Part shown: positions 1 through 11,251 of the stretch, piece by piece
Layout: each line of letters opens with the position of its first letter
Numbering within the stretch: the first letter of the stretch is position 1
Assembly: GCA_963921195.1 (NCBI GenBank)
Contig: OY992537.1
Span: 91,966,736 to 92,030,735 of the forward strand
Source: Pegoplata infirma
Taxonomy: Eukaryota > Arthropoda > Insecta > Diptera > Anthomyiidae
Direction: 5' to 3'
DNA length: 64,000 nucleotides
The notes under the pieces: generated by a model
Seen by the model: the letters and a program-made list of their open reading frames with translations, nothing else
The model's database searches: none
What the model was told of the DNA's origin: nothing
Translations under genes and position numbers: made by a program

Positions 1-575
1 AAACAAAACAAAAAGTTTTCTGTTTTGAGTAGTTTTTGTTTTTGTTACCAAACATCAAAATTTTATCTGTAATTTTTTTTTTTTTGAGAACAAGTTGAAA
101 AAGTAGCAAAAAAAGTTATCAAAATTTTTTTTTCAGAAATCTTGTAAAAATTTTACAAAATAACATGCATTTGACTGAACTCTGTAAATTTACGGAGTTT
201 TTTCTGTAATTTTATTTTTTTTGCATCAAATGTATTTTACAAATATCTGTAAATTTACATAGTTTTCTTTGCTAAATGGTGGTTTATTTAACCAATATTT
301 TACTAGAAACTCTGTAAATTAACAGTTTTTTTTTGTACAAATAATTTTACAGAGTTTTATAGTAAAATTACAGAGTTTTCTCTGTAAAAAAGCTTTCATA
401 TTTAACCAATATTTTACCATAAACTCTGTAAATTAACAGTTTTTTTTCTTTCAAAATCATTTTACAGAGTTTTTTAGTAAAATTACCAAGAAATGTTGCT
501 AGCTGGAAAAGTATGGTATACTCTGTTAAATTAGCAGAGTTTTTCTGTAATTTAACAGAGTTATTATTTTGAGTG
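1..575. mobile_element. Right part of a CACTCAAAA-type TIR element
   Basis: Non-coding AT-rich DNA ending in ..ATTATTTTGAGTG followed by TA, the same right terminus as the elements at 48453-49758 and 56375-56634. The core repeats one word, a variant of CTCTGTAAATTTACAGAG, roughly every 60 bases (for example near 180, 245, 310, 425 and 535). The left end is probably outside the window, so no target duplication can be checked. Frames here have no recognisable protein. Confidence 0.6.
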
Positions 576-579
576 TATA

Positions 580-820
580 GAAAAAATGTCAAAGAATCTG
601 AGACGGAAGAGTTTTTCTACAGTAAAAATGTCTCAGAATCTGAGAATTTTTCCGTACAAAAAATGTCTCAGAATCTGAGAAGTTTTCCGTACGAAAAATG
701 TCTCAAAATCGAAGAATTTTTTTATACGAAGGATGTCTCCGAATTTGACGATTTTTCTAAACGAAAAAATGTTTCCGAATCTGAGGAAAACAAGATACCA
801 GATGGTATACAAGCAAAATA
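580..820. repeat. 35-bp palindromic minisatellite, block 1
   Basis: About six units. TCTCAGAATCTGAGA, a perfect 15-base palindrome, starts at 631 and 666, with a degenerate copy at 701, giving a 35-base period. The spacer (TTTTTCCGTACGAAAAA) is itself nearly palindromic. The open frame across it is a by-product of the repeat and is not a gene. Related blocks lie at 24065-25380, 31455-32460 and 35780-36970. Confidence 0.85.
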
Positions 821-894
821 GACATGTCTGTCAGTAGAATGTAAGATGCAGAGCAAGCCAAAAGACCTGTTAATTTGATAAGAGAGCAAAATCT

Positions 895-1490
895 AACCTA
901 AGAGTATTGACGAGGTTTGTTTGTCCGTCCATATGTGCAATCAAAAAAAAATAATTAAAATGACAAGAAAAGTTTGTTACTTTTATTTTTTGATACCAAA
1001 TATTTGATAATTTTACAAGCTTTTTACCAATAAATTTGTTATTTTATATTTTTTTTTTGACGTGAACTTACAATGTCACGAAACTTTACTAGATTTTTTT
1101 GCTACCTCCTATTTTACGAGAATTCCTACTAAAAACTACGAGCTTGATTAAATTTACTAGATTTTTTTTTGGAAATTTGTAAAATAACAAAAAAGTGAAA
1201 ATTAAGATCGAATGTTTTTTGTGTAAAAACAAGGTAAACTCTCAAATATTGGTAAAATGGGATAACGAGACTATTTCTAGTTATTTTTTTTTTTTGAGTG
1301 TTGTAATAGCACTGCCGTCCAAACCAAAAGCGCTAGACTCCCAAAGGTTTGCACAAATGTGACTTGTGTTCATAGGCTCACAAGGTTCTTAAATGGGCGA
1401 CATCGGACCAGGGGGAAGAAGCTTCCCCTTTAAGAACTGAATCAACATCTGAAAAACGCCAACTTCGACTTGAGGATTTAAAAGTCCGTC
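895..1490 (+). repeat. Dispersed fly repeat, interrupted by a TIR element
   Basis: It contains a GTCCGTCC tract, then (after the insertion at 938-1300) a box reading GCACTGCCGTCCAAACC and AGCGCTAGAC, and a conserved stretch around GACATCGGACC and CTTTAAGAACTGA. The same order of boxes is seen at 29400-29660 and 41796-42010. No coding frame is apparent. I recall similar repeats from other fly genomes but cannot name the family. Confidence 0.6.
938..1300. mobile_element. Short TIR element, CACTCAAAA family
   Basis: The left end reads CAATCAAAAAAAAATAA and the right end TTTTTTTTTTTTGAGTG, an imperfect inverted pair. Flanks are TG and TT, a decayed 2-bp duplication. The core (TAGATTTTTTTGCTACCTCC, then ACGAGAATTCC) matches, in the other orientation, the core of the element at 36143-36618, so the two belong to one subfamily. 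It sits inside the dispersed repeat at 895-1490. Confidence 0.65.
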
Positions 1491-1508
1491 CCTTTAGTGG
1501 GTGTAGAT

Positions 1509-3831
1509 TAGGGATGCCAAACGGGAAATCCCGAATCCCGAAATCCCGGGATTTTTCGGGATTGACAAATCCCGAATCCCGGGATTTATTTTTTTCAATC
1601 CCGGGATTTTACGGGATTTTCCGGGATTGACAAATCCCGAAAAATCCCGGGATTTCGGGATTTTTTTGTTAAATTTCGTAATCAAAATTGGACTATTTCT
1701 TCAGTATTTGTTTTACAATTTAAACAAAATTGATATTGTTTGAAAGGTCTTTGAGATACCTTTCAAATGAGGCATGTTGGGCTTAAATTCTCTTGCTCTT
1801 TGGGAGGTAAATCACATTTTTAGGGCGGATTACTCAATACACAGTTGTTATGAAACAGTTAAATTTCGCCGTGAGTTATTCTATAACGGAGCTTTTAGTA
1901 TTCCAGCTGTAATGTTTCTATTCAACCGTTTTTGTTCTTATTTGAACGTTATAAGTTAGGAAATTGAATATATCTCTCCGATTCAATTTTTGTTAGAAAC
2001 AGCAGCGAAAAAAAAAATTGAAAAAATTGAAAATTTTGCGACGGCGTCGGGGTCAGACACTGCACCGAACCAAATCTCGTAGGTAAAATCAACGAAAAAT
2101 TTTTGTTGATCTTTGACAAAATTTCATCAATTTTTTTTTTAAGATTTTTAAGAAATCAACAAATTTTATTCAAATTGACAAAATTTCGTCAATTTAACAT
2201 CTTCTGAAGAGGTAAAATTGATGAAATTTTATCAAATTAACTAAAATGTTTAGTTTTGACGCCATTATTTTTTTTCATTGTGCACGCGTCATAAACATTT
2301 TGGAAAATTAATTTAATATTAAAAAATCAATTAATTTGTTGATGCAATAACATTAAAATTGCCCCAAACTAATATTTTTAATGCCATTTTTTTCACTGTG
2401 CAACAGAATTTAAATTAAATAACAGTTTAAATTATTAATGAATTTGTAAATTTTTTGTTTGTTATACCTAATAAAAATTTTTAAGTTTGAGTATTTAATT
2501 GATATTTGTTTTTTTTTTAAGAATGATGTTCTTTAATATGTATTCAGAAATAATTTAATATAATTGCATTTTATGTTGTATTTATAGTATGTAAGTGTTT
2601 ATAAGAATTGTATTTAATCTATACAAATGAAATACTTTTTTTTAGTGGGATGGACAATGGCATCAGATACAAATATATTAATTTGCGTGATATAATTTAA
2701 TTAATATCGCAAATTTGTCCCTTAACGCTATTTTTAACTAATTTATTTGTATAATTCGTATATTTTTTTTTATAAATATTAACAGCTATACATAACAAAC
2801 TGCAAATATATTAAATTATTTGTGAATACATACAAAAAATTATTTTTGCTAGATAATAAAAAGTCAAAAATTGATAAAAAAATCGTTGAATTGACGAAAA
2901 CAATTCTGTTAATATGAATATCTGGGTATGTTAATTTGAAGAAATTTATTCAAATTGAATAAACAATTTTATTCAAATTAACGAAAATAATTCTGTTAAT
3001 TTGACGAAATTTCATCAAACTAATGTCAAATATAAATTGACGAAAAATTTTATTCAAATCAACACCCCGTTTTTGTTAGCTGTATAATGATTGTTCTTTC
3101 GTCAAATTAACATGCTTTTTCGTTAATATTACTGCCATTTTTGGTTCGGTGTGGGGACAACTTACACTTGCCAAAAAATGCTAACAACTTTATTAATAAA
3201 ATTTTGTATTTATTTAAAGAAATATTTTATTAATTTTCAAATACCCTGTAACTTAAAACTTTGACATCAAAATAAATGTTTAAAAAAGTTACGTTTTTCA
3301 GAAGTTAATTTAAATCCAAATAGGGAAAATTGTCTGCTTTTGCCCTTTAACGAACTAATGACCATAAGAAATAAACTGCAGGGTCTAGCTCTTTTGGTTT
3401 GGACTGCATCGTGTCTTCCACAGACTTGGAGCAGTACCAGTTGAGTTAAGTTGTTCCTAAATGCTGACCCAGATGCCGTAAAGTGGCTGAAGAATATTGA
3501 CATCAATATCTAATTCTTATCTATATTCTTTTTCATCAAAATATGCTAAACTTTGTTGTAGAATCTGTTAAACTCGTAATGCTTACATTTCTAAAATTAA
3601 AATCGTTTTGTATCAGTGCAATACGATAAATAAGTAATTAAATATTAAATTATATATATTTTTTTTTAAATATAACGTTAAAAAGTTTAATTTTAATAAA
3701 TCCCGAAATCCCGAAAAATCCCGGGATCCCGAAAAATCCCGGGATCCCGAAAAATCCCGGGATCCCGGGATTACGATTTTAAAATCCCGAATCCCGGGAT
3801 TTGTAAATGTCAATCCCGTTTGGCATCCCTA
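1509..3831. mobile_element. hAT-type element with TAGGGATGCCAAACGGG termini
   Basis: The termini are TAGGGATGCCAAACGGGA and TCCCGTTTGGCATCCCTA, an inverted pair. They are flanked by a perfect 8-bp duplication GTGTAGAT (1501-1508 and 3832-3839), the size made by hAT transposases. Both ends carry clusters of the palindromic word AATCCCGGGATT (1535-1665 and 3699-3800). A second element (2063-3151) has inserted in the middle. I see no transposase domain, so it is non-autonomous or gutted. hAT assignment rests on TSD length and general terminus form. Confidence 0.85.
2063..3151. mobile_element. TIR element with CACCGAACCAAA termini, 2-bp TSD
   Basis: The left terminus is CACCGAACCAAA and the right TTTTTGGTTCGGTG, flanked by TG on both sides (2061-2062 and 3152-3153). 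The core is an iterated word, TTTGACGAAATTTCGTCAA and variants, repeated many times at 2085-2240 and 2880-3120. It is nested in the hAT-type element at 1509-3831. No protein-coding frame is recognisable. Confidence 0.75.
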
Positions 3832-3840
3832 GTGTAGATA

Positions 3841-4380
3841 TAAAAAAAAAAAAAATAAATATTTTACTACTTGAGTTCAAACATTTTTTTTTATTTTGGA
3901 AGGTATAAACGATACGGTACAGACGTATTTAACACTTCCAACTACATTTAAAAAAAAAAAAATTTAAATAAAAAATAAAAATTGTTGATGAAAAAAAAAA
4001 CAATTTTTGATGAAAAATGTTTTTGTGAAAAAAAAAATTTTGAAAAAAAAAATTTTTGTCATAAAAAAGTTTTGGAAGAAAAAAAAGGTTTTGATGAAAA
4101 ATAAAAAAATTTATGAAAACAAAAATTTAATGAAGAAATTTTTTGATCAAATAAAATTTTTAATAAAAAAAAAGATTTTGACCAAATAAAATTTTTAATG
4201 AAAAGAAGTTTTTGATAAAACAGAAAATTTTATGAAAAAAAAAAATGTTTTTAGGTTTTTAGGAAAAAAAATTTGATGAAAAAAGTTTTTGATAAAAAAA
4301 TGATAAAAAAATTTTTATTTTGCAAAAAGTTTTTAATGAAAAAATGTTTGAGTAAAAAGAAACTTAATGGAAACAAGTAG
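3841..4380. repeat. Low-complexity array of TTGATGAAAA words
   Basis: A-rich DNA in which the word TTTTGATGAAAAAA recurs with irregular spacing. Similar arrays lie at 6715-7210, 23130-23640 (opposite orientation) and 35040-35640. Apparent frames rich in Lys and Phe are artefacts of composition. Confidence 0.7.
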
Positions 4381-5030
4381 AAAAATTAAATTCGACTTGG
4401 TCGAATCTATGAATACCCTCCACAATGTTATCTGATAGTAATTTTCTAAAAAAAATTGCATTACAAATTTTTTATTAGAAATATATTATTTTGAGTAGAA
4501 CTTTTTTTTAATCAATCAAATTTTTTTGAGTGTAAAATTTTTTTGACTGTCAACATTTTTTTGAGTGTGACATTTCATTAAAAAAAAAAAATAATTAAAT
4601 TAAAAAAAAAACATTTTTTTTTTTGAGTGAACCATTTTTTTAGTGTATATATTTTTTAGTGTACAATTTCTTTGAGTAACAAAATTACTTTGTAAAATAT
4701 TTTTGTTGTTTTATACCTATAGGTAATACAAAAAAAAACTATTTCACATATTTCTCTCTTTTTATTTTACCATCCTCTTCTCTAAAAACCAAAAACAAAC
4801 TAACCCATATTATTTATTTGATTTTTTTTCCAAAAATACTTACTATACACCGTTACATACAGTTACACTAACAATAACAAAACAATAACAAATATTTACT
4901 TGTCTAACAACTAAACTGCACCCCACGGCAGGAAAACAAACAACAACAAGTTTTAAAAAAACTGGTATTTCACCATGCTTTTAAAACTTGTTTCACGAGT
5001 TTTCAAGAGTTTAAGGTGAAAAGAATCTGA
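4381..5030. other. Intergenic AT-rich DNA with a cluster of GAGTGTA element ends
   Basis: Near 4395-4430 there is an ATTCGACTTGGTCGAAT hairpin next to ACCCTCCACAATG, a relic of the dispersed fly repeat. From 4500 to 4690 the terminus TTTTTTTGAGTGTA or close variants occurs at least five times in tandem, all pointing the same way. No gene is visible. Confidence 0.55.
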
Positions 5031-5545
5031 AATTCAGAGCCTTGCTTATAACTTTTGAACCACTGAACCGATTTTGCTGAAATTCAAAACCAAACAGACT
5101 TGGGGAACGACAAAGATATATAACACGTTTCAGCACCCTCAGAATTGTCTTTCGAAAGTTAGAGTGGTTTTAATCTCGTAAATTCGCAAAATACCCTTGC
5201 CGAAATTTACTCTTTTGCTCATAACTTTTGAACCACTGGACCGATTTGGCTGGATTGCAATACCAACCTGACCCGGTAAATGGTCAACATATATGTCAAA
5301 CTTCAGGAGCCTCCATAAAGTCTTTCAAAAGTTAGCGTGTTTTCAACGGACAGACAGACAGACGGACGGACGGACGGACGGACGGACGGACGGACGGACG
5401 GACGGACAACGCTAGATCGACTTAAAATCGATCAAGGATCATGAATATATATACTTTATGGGGTCCTAGACCAATATTTCGATGTGTTACAAACGGAATG
5501 ACAAACTTATATATACCCTCTATCACTAGAGTGGAGGGTATAAAA
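5030..5545 (+). repeat. Dispersed fly repeat with GACG microsatellite
   Basis: Two tandem copies of a roughly 170-bp unit share ATAACTTTTGAACCACTG (about 5049 and 5221) and a CCGATTT..GCTG box. They are followed by (GACA)n(GACG)n at 5345-5406. Then comes a conserved tail: GCTAGATCGACTTAAAATCG, ATATATACTTTATGGGGTCC, TATTTCGATGTGTTACAAAC, and finally GAGTGGAGGGTATAAAA. Parts of this tail recur at 25480-25530, 40190-40270 (inverted), 55540-55680 and 56280-56345. It is non-coding. Confidence 0.7.
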
Positions 5546-5976
5546 ATTGTGATAAAAAAAAATTAAAAAAAATGATAAAAAAAAAATTTTTTAAAAAATG
5601 TTTGGCCTCTGCAGGTAAATAACACTGTACAACAATTTCAAACTTTTTCCAAAGTAACGGGGTTCCGACGATTGATTCTGGTATGTTTAGGAACATTGTA
5701 GAAAATATTATGGTAAATATTTTTATGGAACATATTAACCCTCGGACTCCCCTCATAACTGCTCTTTTCTATCAAATCGTAAAAAACACCCTGAAAGAGG
5801 TGGAGGGCGGGGATGAAATGTTCTACAAAAAACCGACATGCTGGTAAACTTTAACCGCCTCTAAAATAAAATTTCGATGTGATCTTTCAAAACACCAAAA
5901 TAGGTATACAATGTTTTTTTGATCTAATCTACCAGAATTAATCGTCAGAACCCCGTAATTTTTTTTTGTGTTCTTC
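5546..5976. other. AT-rich spacer, no gene recognised
   Basis: Poly-A/T runs followed by unique-looking sequence. There is one CACTGTACAACA motif (about 5609) resembling the terminus of the foldback at 59616-60845, but no matching right end was found. Confidence 0.5.
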
Positions 5977-6691
5977 CCCAGTTGGAAAACGTGTCACTGA
6001 GGAAATTTCCACAGTGATTCCTTGAGGAAATGTCTTCAGGTTCTGACAAATCATAGGCAATCCTTGATGACATGTCCTAACATTGTCAGCACTGAATGTT
6101 TGCTTTAAGAGTGTGGACAATTCCTCTAAGACGTCTAAAAGGAAATGTCTTCAGAATAGCAGTATATTAAATTAGAATTTTAAATCTGGGCAACTCTTCA
6201 ATTTCCAAGAAAAAGATGGCAATATTATCGACTTAATTAAAATAAAATCAAAATCAAACAAGTAGAATAAAAGTAATAAATAGACAAACAATTTTAAAAA
6301 TAAAGTTTGGAACAAGTGGTTAGGTGTGGGACTAGTAAACTGGAGGTTCCAGGTTCAAATCCAGTTGGGACTAAAAAAGGCGAAAAGTTTTTTCTAAATA
6401 TGAGAAAGATAATTTATAAAGGAAAATGGATAAAAGTAAAAACTAAAGGAAATACGAAAATTTTTTGTATTTTCGCATGACCTATGTCAGACATTTCCCC
6501 AAGGAAGTCTTAGGTGAAATGTCCCCAGAAGGTCAGCCCTGACCACAGCTGACTTTGAGTGAGGACATTTTGAAAATTTGTATGAAACTGTCCTCAACCC
6601 AGTACATAGAGATGTCTTGTGGATGTCAGGTGTGACTCTGACATGTCATCGCTCCGTCACTGAGGATGGTTCGAGGACGTTGCCAACTGGG
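5977..6691. mobile_element. TIR element with CCCAGTTGG termini, 2-bp TSD
   Basis: The left terminus CCCAGTTGGAAAACGTG and right terminus GACGTTGCCAACTGGG form an inverted pair. Both flanks are TC (5975-5976 and 6692-6693). The core at each end is built from words such as GAGGAAATGTC, GACATGTC and GAGGACATTT. The middle carries a tRNA-like segment (6305-6380). A fragment with the same words lies near 9535-9600. No coding capacity is seen. Confidence 0.75.
6305..6380 (+). other. tRNA-like segment with A- and B-box-like motifs
   Basis: AAGTGGTTAGGTGTGG resembles a pol III A box. GGTTCAAATCC is a perfect B-box consensus about 40 bases downstream. The T stem has mismatches and I could not draw a good cloverleaf, so this is more likely a tRNA-derived relic or SINE head than a functional tRNA. 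Confidence 0.4.
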
Positions 6692-6714
6692 TCTGTGTTA
6701 TTAATAAAAAAAAA

Positions 6715-7210
6715 AACAAAAAATGATTTTTGACAAAAAAAATTTTGAAGAAATAAAAATATTTAATAATTTTTTGTGAAAAATAGATAAAAAAAATAAT
6801 TGTGATGAAAAAAATTGTAATAAAAAAAATTTGATGAAAAAAAAATTTGATGAAAAAAAAAAAAAAATATGAAAAAAAAAATTATCAAAAAAAAATTATG
6901 AAAAAAAATGTGAAAAATAAATAGAAATTTCGCTTGATGAAAAAACAAAATCTTGATGGAGAAAAAACTCTTGATGACAAAAAAACTTTTTTTAAGAAAA
7001 AAAAAAATTGATAAAAAATTATGATGAAAAAAATGTTTAAACAAATTGATAAAAATTTCGCCAGCAAATTTTCATAAATTTTTTTTAAACATTTTTTCAC
7101 CAATACTTTTTATTTATTTTTTTTTTTGTTATCAATTTTTTTTTTTTTTCATCAAAATTGGTTTCATATTTTTTTTTCATCAAACATTTATTTTTCAAAT
7201 TATTATCCAA
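6715..7210. repeat. Low-complexity TTGATGAAAA array
   Basis: Irregular repeats of TTGATGAAAAAAA, switching to the complementary strand (TTTTTCATCAAA) near 7080, so the block is partly an inverted repeat. It is followed at 7200-7265 by a stretch like that ending the arm at 35715-35770 (ATTATCCAAGTTTTAAACC). No gene. Confidence 0.65.
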
Positions 7211-7265
7211 GTTTTAAACCTTTTTGGTTTAAAATAAATGAAAAAAGTAATTCTTATTTCCCTTT

Positions 7266-7545
7266 TCTTAAAAAATTTCAAAAAAAATTTAGGCTTTCCC
7301 GAACTAACTCTAGACTACGTACCTGCTTGCAATACCTAACACGCTGCTCTATGATGGCATGCTATCAGAATATTGGTTTTTTTCTTGGTGCAGTAAACAT
7401 TTTCGTGTTTTCCATTATGCAAAGTTATTTGTTATTATTTAAATTTTTATTGTAATTTGCAACAAAGTCAATATTTATGAATAAATATACATTTTAATAT
7501 ACACTGCAATCACGACAAGACATTAAGGAGCACAACTTTTGATTA
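7266..7545. other. Unassigned DNA
   Basis: Unique-looking AT-rich sequence. The short open frame starting near 7126 shows no recognisable domain and I do not call it. Confidence 0.4.
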
Positions 7546-8416
7546 CCCGAATAAAAAAAGTTATATGACGCAATATTTAATTATTATAATTATATTATAT
7601 ACGATTATATCAAATTCTATTATTTTTGATAAAATAATATCATATTTGATTAAGTTTGATCCCAAAAATGGGTCTATCTAATTGTATTAAATCATATCTT
7701 ATCTGTTAAAATTAGATAAATTTTTATATAATTAGATGAAATCTGGTAAAATTTTATGGAATTTTAAACGTGAAATTAGAAATTATTTTATCTGATTGGA
7801 TACATTATCAATTAGAAGAGTTTTTATTGCTCTTCTGAATTTTTTCGGGACTTAGCAAATTATTAAAAATTTGTCAATTTTTTTTTTCTAAAATCATTTT
7901 TACGGGATTTAAAAACTCCCAAAAATTTTTGTGTCTTAGAAAATTTAAAAACATTTTTTCAGAACTTCAAAATTTTTCAAAAACATAAAATTTCTACGAA
8001 AAACATTTTCAATGACTTTTTTACTCCAAAAAAAAATTGCCAAAAAAATTTTGTGTCCGGGACTTTGGAAAATTTTCATAAAATTTTTTAGGACTTGAAA
8101 ATTTTTTAATTTTTTTTTAATTGTCCGGGACTTAGAAAATTTTTAAAATTTTTTTCGGGATATAATTATAAATAAAATCATATATCTTTTTATCTGCCAT
8201 ATCCAAAAATTTCCGACCTTATATGTCATATCTAATTTCATATAGGTCGGTATATAAATAGATATGAATATGTATGTTATCATATTAAAAAATAAGGAAA
8301 AATACAATGCTATACATAAACTTATATGTCCATATCAAAGTTCATGCATAACCATATATAAGTTTAAATAATTAAATATTAGCATATATGATTATATCAT
8401 ATCTTTTTTACTCGGG
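7546..8416. mobile_element. TIR element, CCCGAGTAAAA family, TA TSD
   Basis: The left end is CCCGAATAAAAAAAG and the right end CTTTTTTACTCGGG, with TA on both sides (7544-7545 and 8417-8418). The outer core is made of ATATATAATTATAT and GATCAAATTTGATC-like words. The middle (7830-8160) repeats a CGGGACTTAGAAAATTTT word. Relatives lie at 8550-9505 and 33155-33970, and right ends at 54131 and 54541. Confidence 0.75.
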
Positions 8417-8549
8417 TACAGAATAAAAGATTTTTGAAGATTTCATTTAATAAAGAACAAACAAAAATAATGGAAAAAAATATTACAATATTTAACAATT
8501 TTACATACTATTCAAGGGCAATGCCATTTAAATGCGGCATTTGTAAATT

Positions 8550-9505
8550 CCCGACTAAAAATAAATATACAGGTCCATATATAATTTGGAATTGAGCCAT
8601 ATGTAATTTAATATGGCCCAACACGTATTTGGATAAAATAAGATGATGAAATTGGTGGATCAAAATAGCTCAAAATTTGTTATATTAGATTAAATATGAT
8701 CGTTTTTGATCCGAATATTGGGTTTATCTAATTTAATATAATTGTATATAATTTTATATATGAAGATAAAATATGTATAAAATATGTATATATTTTTTTG
8801 TATATATTTTTTTTTTATCTTATAATTTTCAAATTTGTCAAAGTTTTTTCGGGAAAAAAAAAAAATGCCAAAAAAAAAAATTGAGTCCTGGACTTAGAAA
8901 TTTAACAAAATCGAAATTTAAAAAAAAAAATTCTTAAAACTTTGTTAATAAATTTTTACTTCAAAACGCAAAAAACGTACCAAAAATATTTTTTATCCAG
9001 GACTTCTACAAAACTTTTTCAGGACTTGTAAAATTTTTCTAAATTTGGCTAAATTTTTTTTTGTTTAAATCATTTTTAATGAAATTCTTAACTCCAAAAC
9101 GCAAAAATTATTTGTGTCTGGAAGTTTTAAAAAAAAATTCTCGGGACTTAGAAAACTTTTTTCCCCGATTCTGCACCATATATATATGTATATCTCATCT
9201 TGTATGAGGTCAGACATGAAGTTGTATATCATATATTTATTTATCTAATCTTGTATGAGGTCATTCATGGAGTCATATAAAATATTATATGTAATATCTA
9301 ATTTAATAAAGCTTTATATATTGTATGTGGAGCAACACATGATTCGATATCCTTTTATATGGCACCATAATTAATTTTGGGTGTAAAACTTAATACAAGA
9401 TACATTTAAATATAATTATGTAAAGTACTGTGTATGGCCATATATAAATATATTTAATAACTAAAAAAGTTTAGATATAGCAACATCTAAACTTTTTTAG
9501 TCGGG
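8550..9505. mobile_element. TIR element, CCCGAGTAAAA family, TT TSD
   Basis: The left terminus is CCCGACTAAAAATAA and the right terminus TTTTTTAGTCGGG, flanked by TT on both sides (8548-8549 and 9506-9507). The core again consists of CATATATAATT-type words plus a middle with GGGACTTAGAAA words shared with 7546-8416. It is a second, separately inserted member of that family. Confidence 0.75.
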
Positions 9506-10144
9506 TTTATATAAGATTGTGCTCAGTTAGGTCAGCGGTTATGGATGACATGTCCTCAAGTAGTCACTGGGTTTTAATACATTGGCAACCGAACTGGCTG
9601 CCGATCCCAAGATTCCAATTTCGTGAAAAATATGATCTGACCTTCACTGCCTCACGTTTCTTTTCATATCGTATTATATGTCGTGAACCTATATTCAATT
9701 TGAGCTATCTGCATATTTGACGAAAATGAGATTTTGATGGCAAAATGTTCCTTAGCATAGGCGTCATCTATAATAAAAATTTCATGACAAAAAAATATTT
9801 TTAGACCGTTTTTTTTTGCAAAAATAGCTTGAGCTATGTGAAACAATGTTTTTTTTTTTCAATAAAAAATTGAGCTATCTACAGTATTTATTTTTTGTTT
9901 TATGATATAATTACTAGAGTATTCTTCAAAATTTAGAATTTTTGATATCATCACTTTTTCGAAGGCTAATGTATCAATAAAAATAATGGTAATTTTGGGA
10001 AAATTCCGAATCCTTCAGTTGCCTCTACGCTGTTAAAACCCCGAATTTGACTCATTTTTCTGCGGAGCAAAAACGGCTGCACTTATTGCAAATTTTTGGT
10101 CACCATCCGATTGTAAAGCAAAAACTAGTGTTCCTGAAGGGCCA
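9506..10144. other. Unassigned DNA with TTGAGCTATCTGC words
   Basis: A fragment of the CCCAGTTGG-type core near 9535-9600 is followed by TTCAATTTGAGCTATCTGCA (9696-9715) and two more TTGAGCTAT words up to 9880. The same words occur inverted at 21370-21600. No gene is recognised. Confidence 0.45.
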
Positions 10145-10152
10145 AGAAGGAT

Positions 10153-10925
10153 CATAGGCGTAGATAGCCCTGTCTGGGGGGGGGCTTAGCCCCCCCCAGA
10201 ATAATTTTAGCCCCCCCCCCAGAATTTTAATCATTCACATTTTTTTTTTAATAATTTAATGATTTCATTAATTTTTGCAACAATAAATAATAATAATATG
10301 TAATGAGTCTTTAGGACTCGTTATGATTATTCAATGAGTCTTAAGGACTTGTAATGATTAATTTATAAGATCTAATAGTTTTTCCCATTGAAAAATAGTC
10401 TGAATTATTGAAAAAAGTTTTTATATGAATCTGATGTTTTTGTCAGTAATAAAAACATTACCGAATCTTATGGTTTTACCTTCAGGAAAACATTTTAACT
10501 TCTTTGATTTAAAAAAGTTTCTAAACTAAGGAGTTTTTTATAGACAAAAGTTATTGAAAGAAAGACTCTAAGAATTTTGACTAATAATCATCAACTTTTG
10601 CAATCATCAGAACTTTTTCTAAAAAAAACTCCTAGTAATCTAATGATTTTACTATAGGAAAAACATAAAAAATCTTTCATTCTCAAAACATATCAAGGAG
10701 TTCTAAATTTCTGAAAAATCTACAGAATCAAAATTTAAAAAAAAAATATGAATTTTTAATCGCTTTCGGGGGCATTCGTTTCTAGGACACCTAGACCCAT
10801 GTTAAAGGGAACGCTTCAGGAATAGGTCTAGGTTTTTCTATTTAAAAAAAAAAAATACCAAAAAATTTAAAAAAAATCTAGGGGGGGCTTAGCCCCCCCA
10901 GAAATGTTGGCTTCCTACGCCAATG
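10153..10925. mobile_element. hAT-type MITE with poly-G/C subtermini
   Basis: The left terminus is CATAGGCGTAGATAGCC and the right terminus GGCTTCCTACGCCAATG, an imperfect inverted pair. They are flanked by an 8-bp duplication AGAAGGAT (10145-10152 and 10926-10933). Both subtermini carry hairpins of the form GGGGGGGCTTAGCCCCCCC. The core is AT-rich with words related to TCTAATGATTTT. hAT assignment is from TSD size and a terminus beginning CA. No transposase is present. Confidence 0.8.
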
Positions 10926-11251
10926 AGAAGGATCCAAATAGTCGCGATAAAGCGCGAAAAAATCGATGATTTTTAAAAAAAAGTTAAAAGTATTTTTTTA
11001 ATACCTGCAATTGAAGGGCTTTAAAAAGTGAGGAAGATAGTGAGAAAATCACATTTTTAACACAATCCGCTAATAATTTATAAAGCTTCAAAGATTTATT
11101 TTTGAACAATAACCAGTGTATTTTTAGAAATTATTATTAAGCTTTTAATAAAAAAAAAATTTTTTTTGCTGTGGCGTATTCTAAGACAATCGAGATAAAC
11201 TTTGCAAATGCATAATTTATATTTCGTATTTAAATTTATCGCCGTAATTAA

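Noticed and set aside
573..821. Ser/Glu-rich open frame (82 codons)
   Set aside because: Produced by the 35-bp minisatellite; related blocks do not keep a frame.
6763..7237. Several Phe-rich open frames that look like membrane proteins
   Set aside because: They lie in TTGATGAAAA/TTTTTTCATC low-complexity DNA on both strands, with no conserved start or domain.
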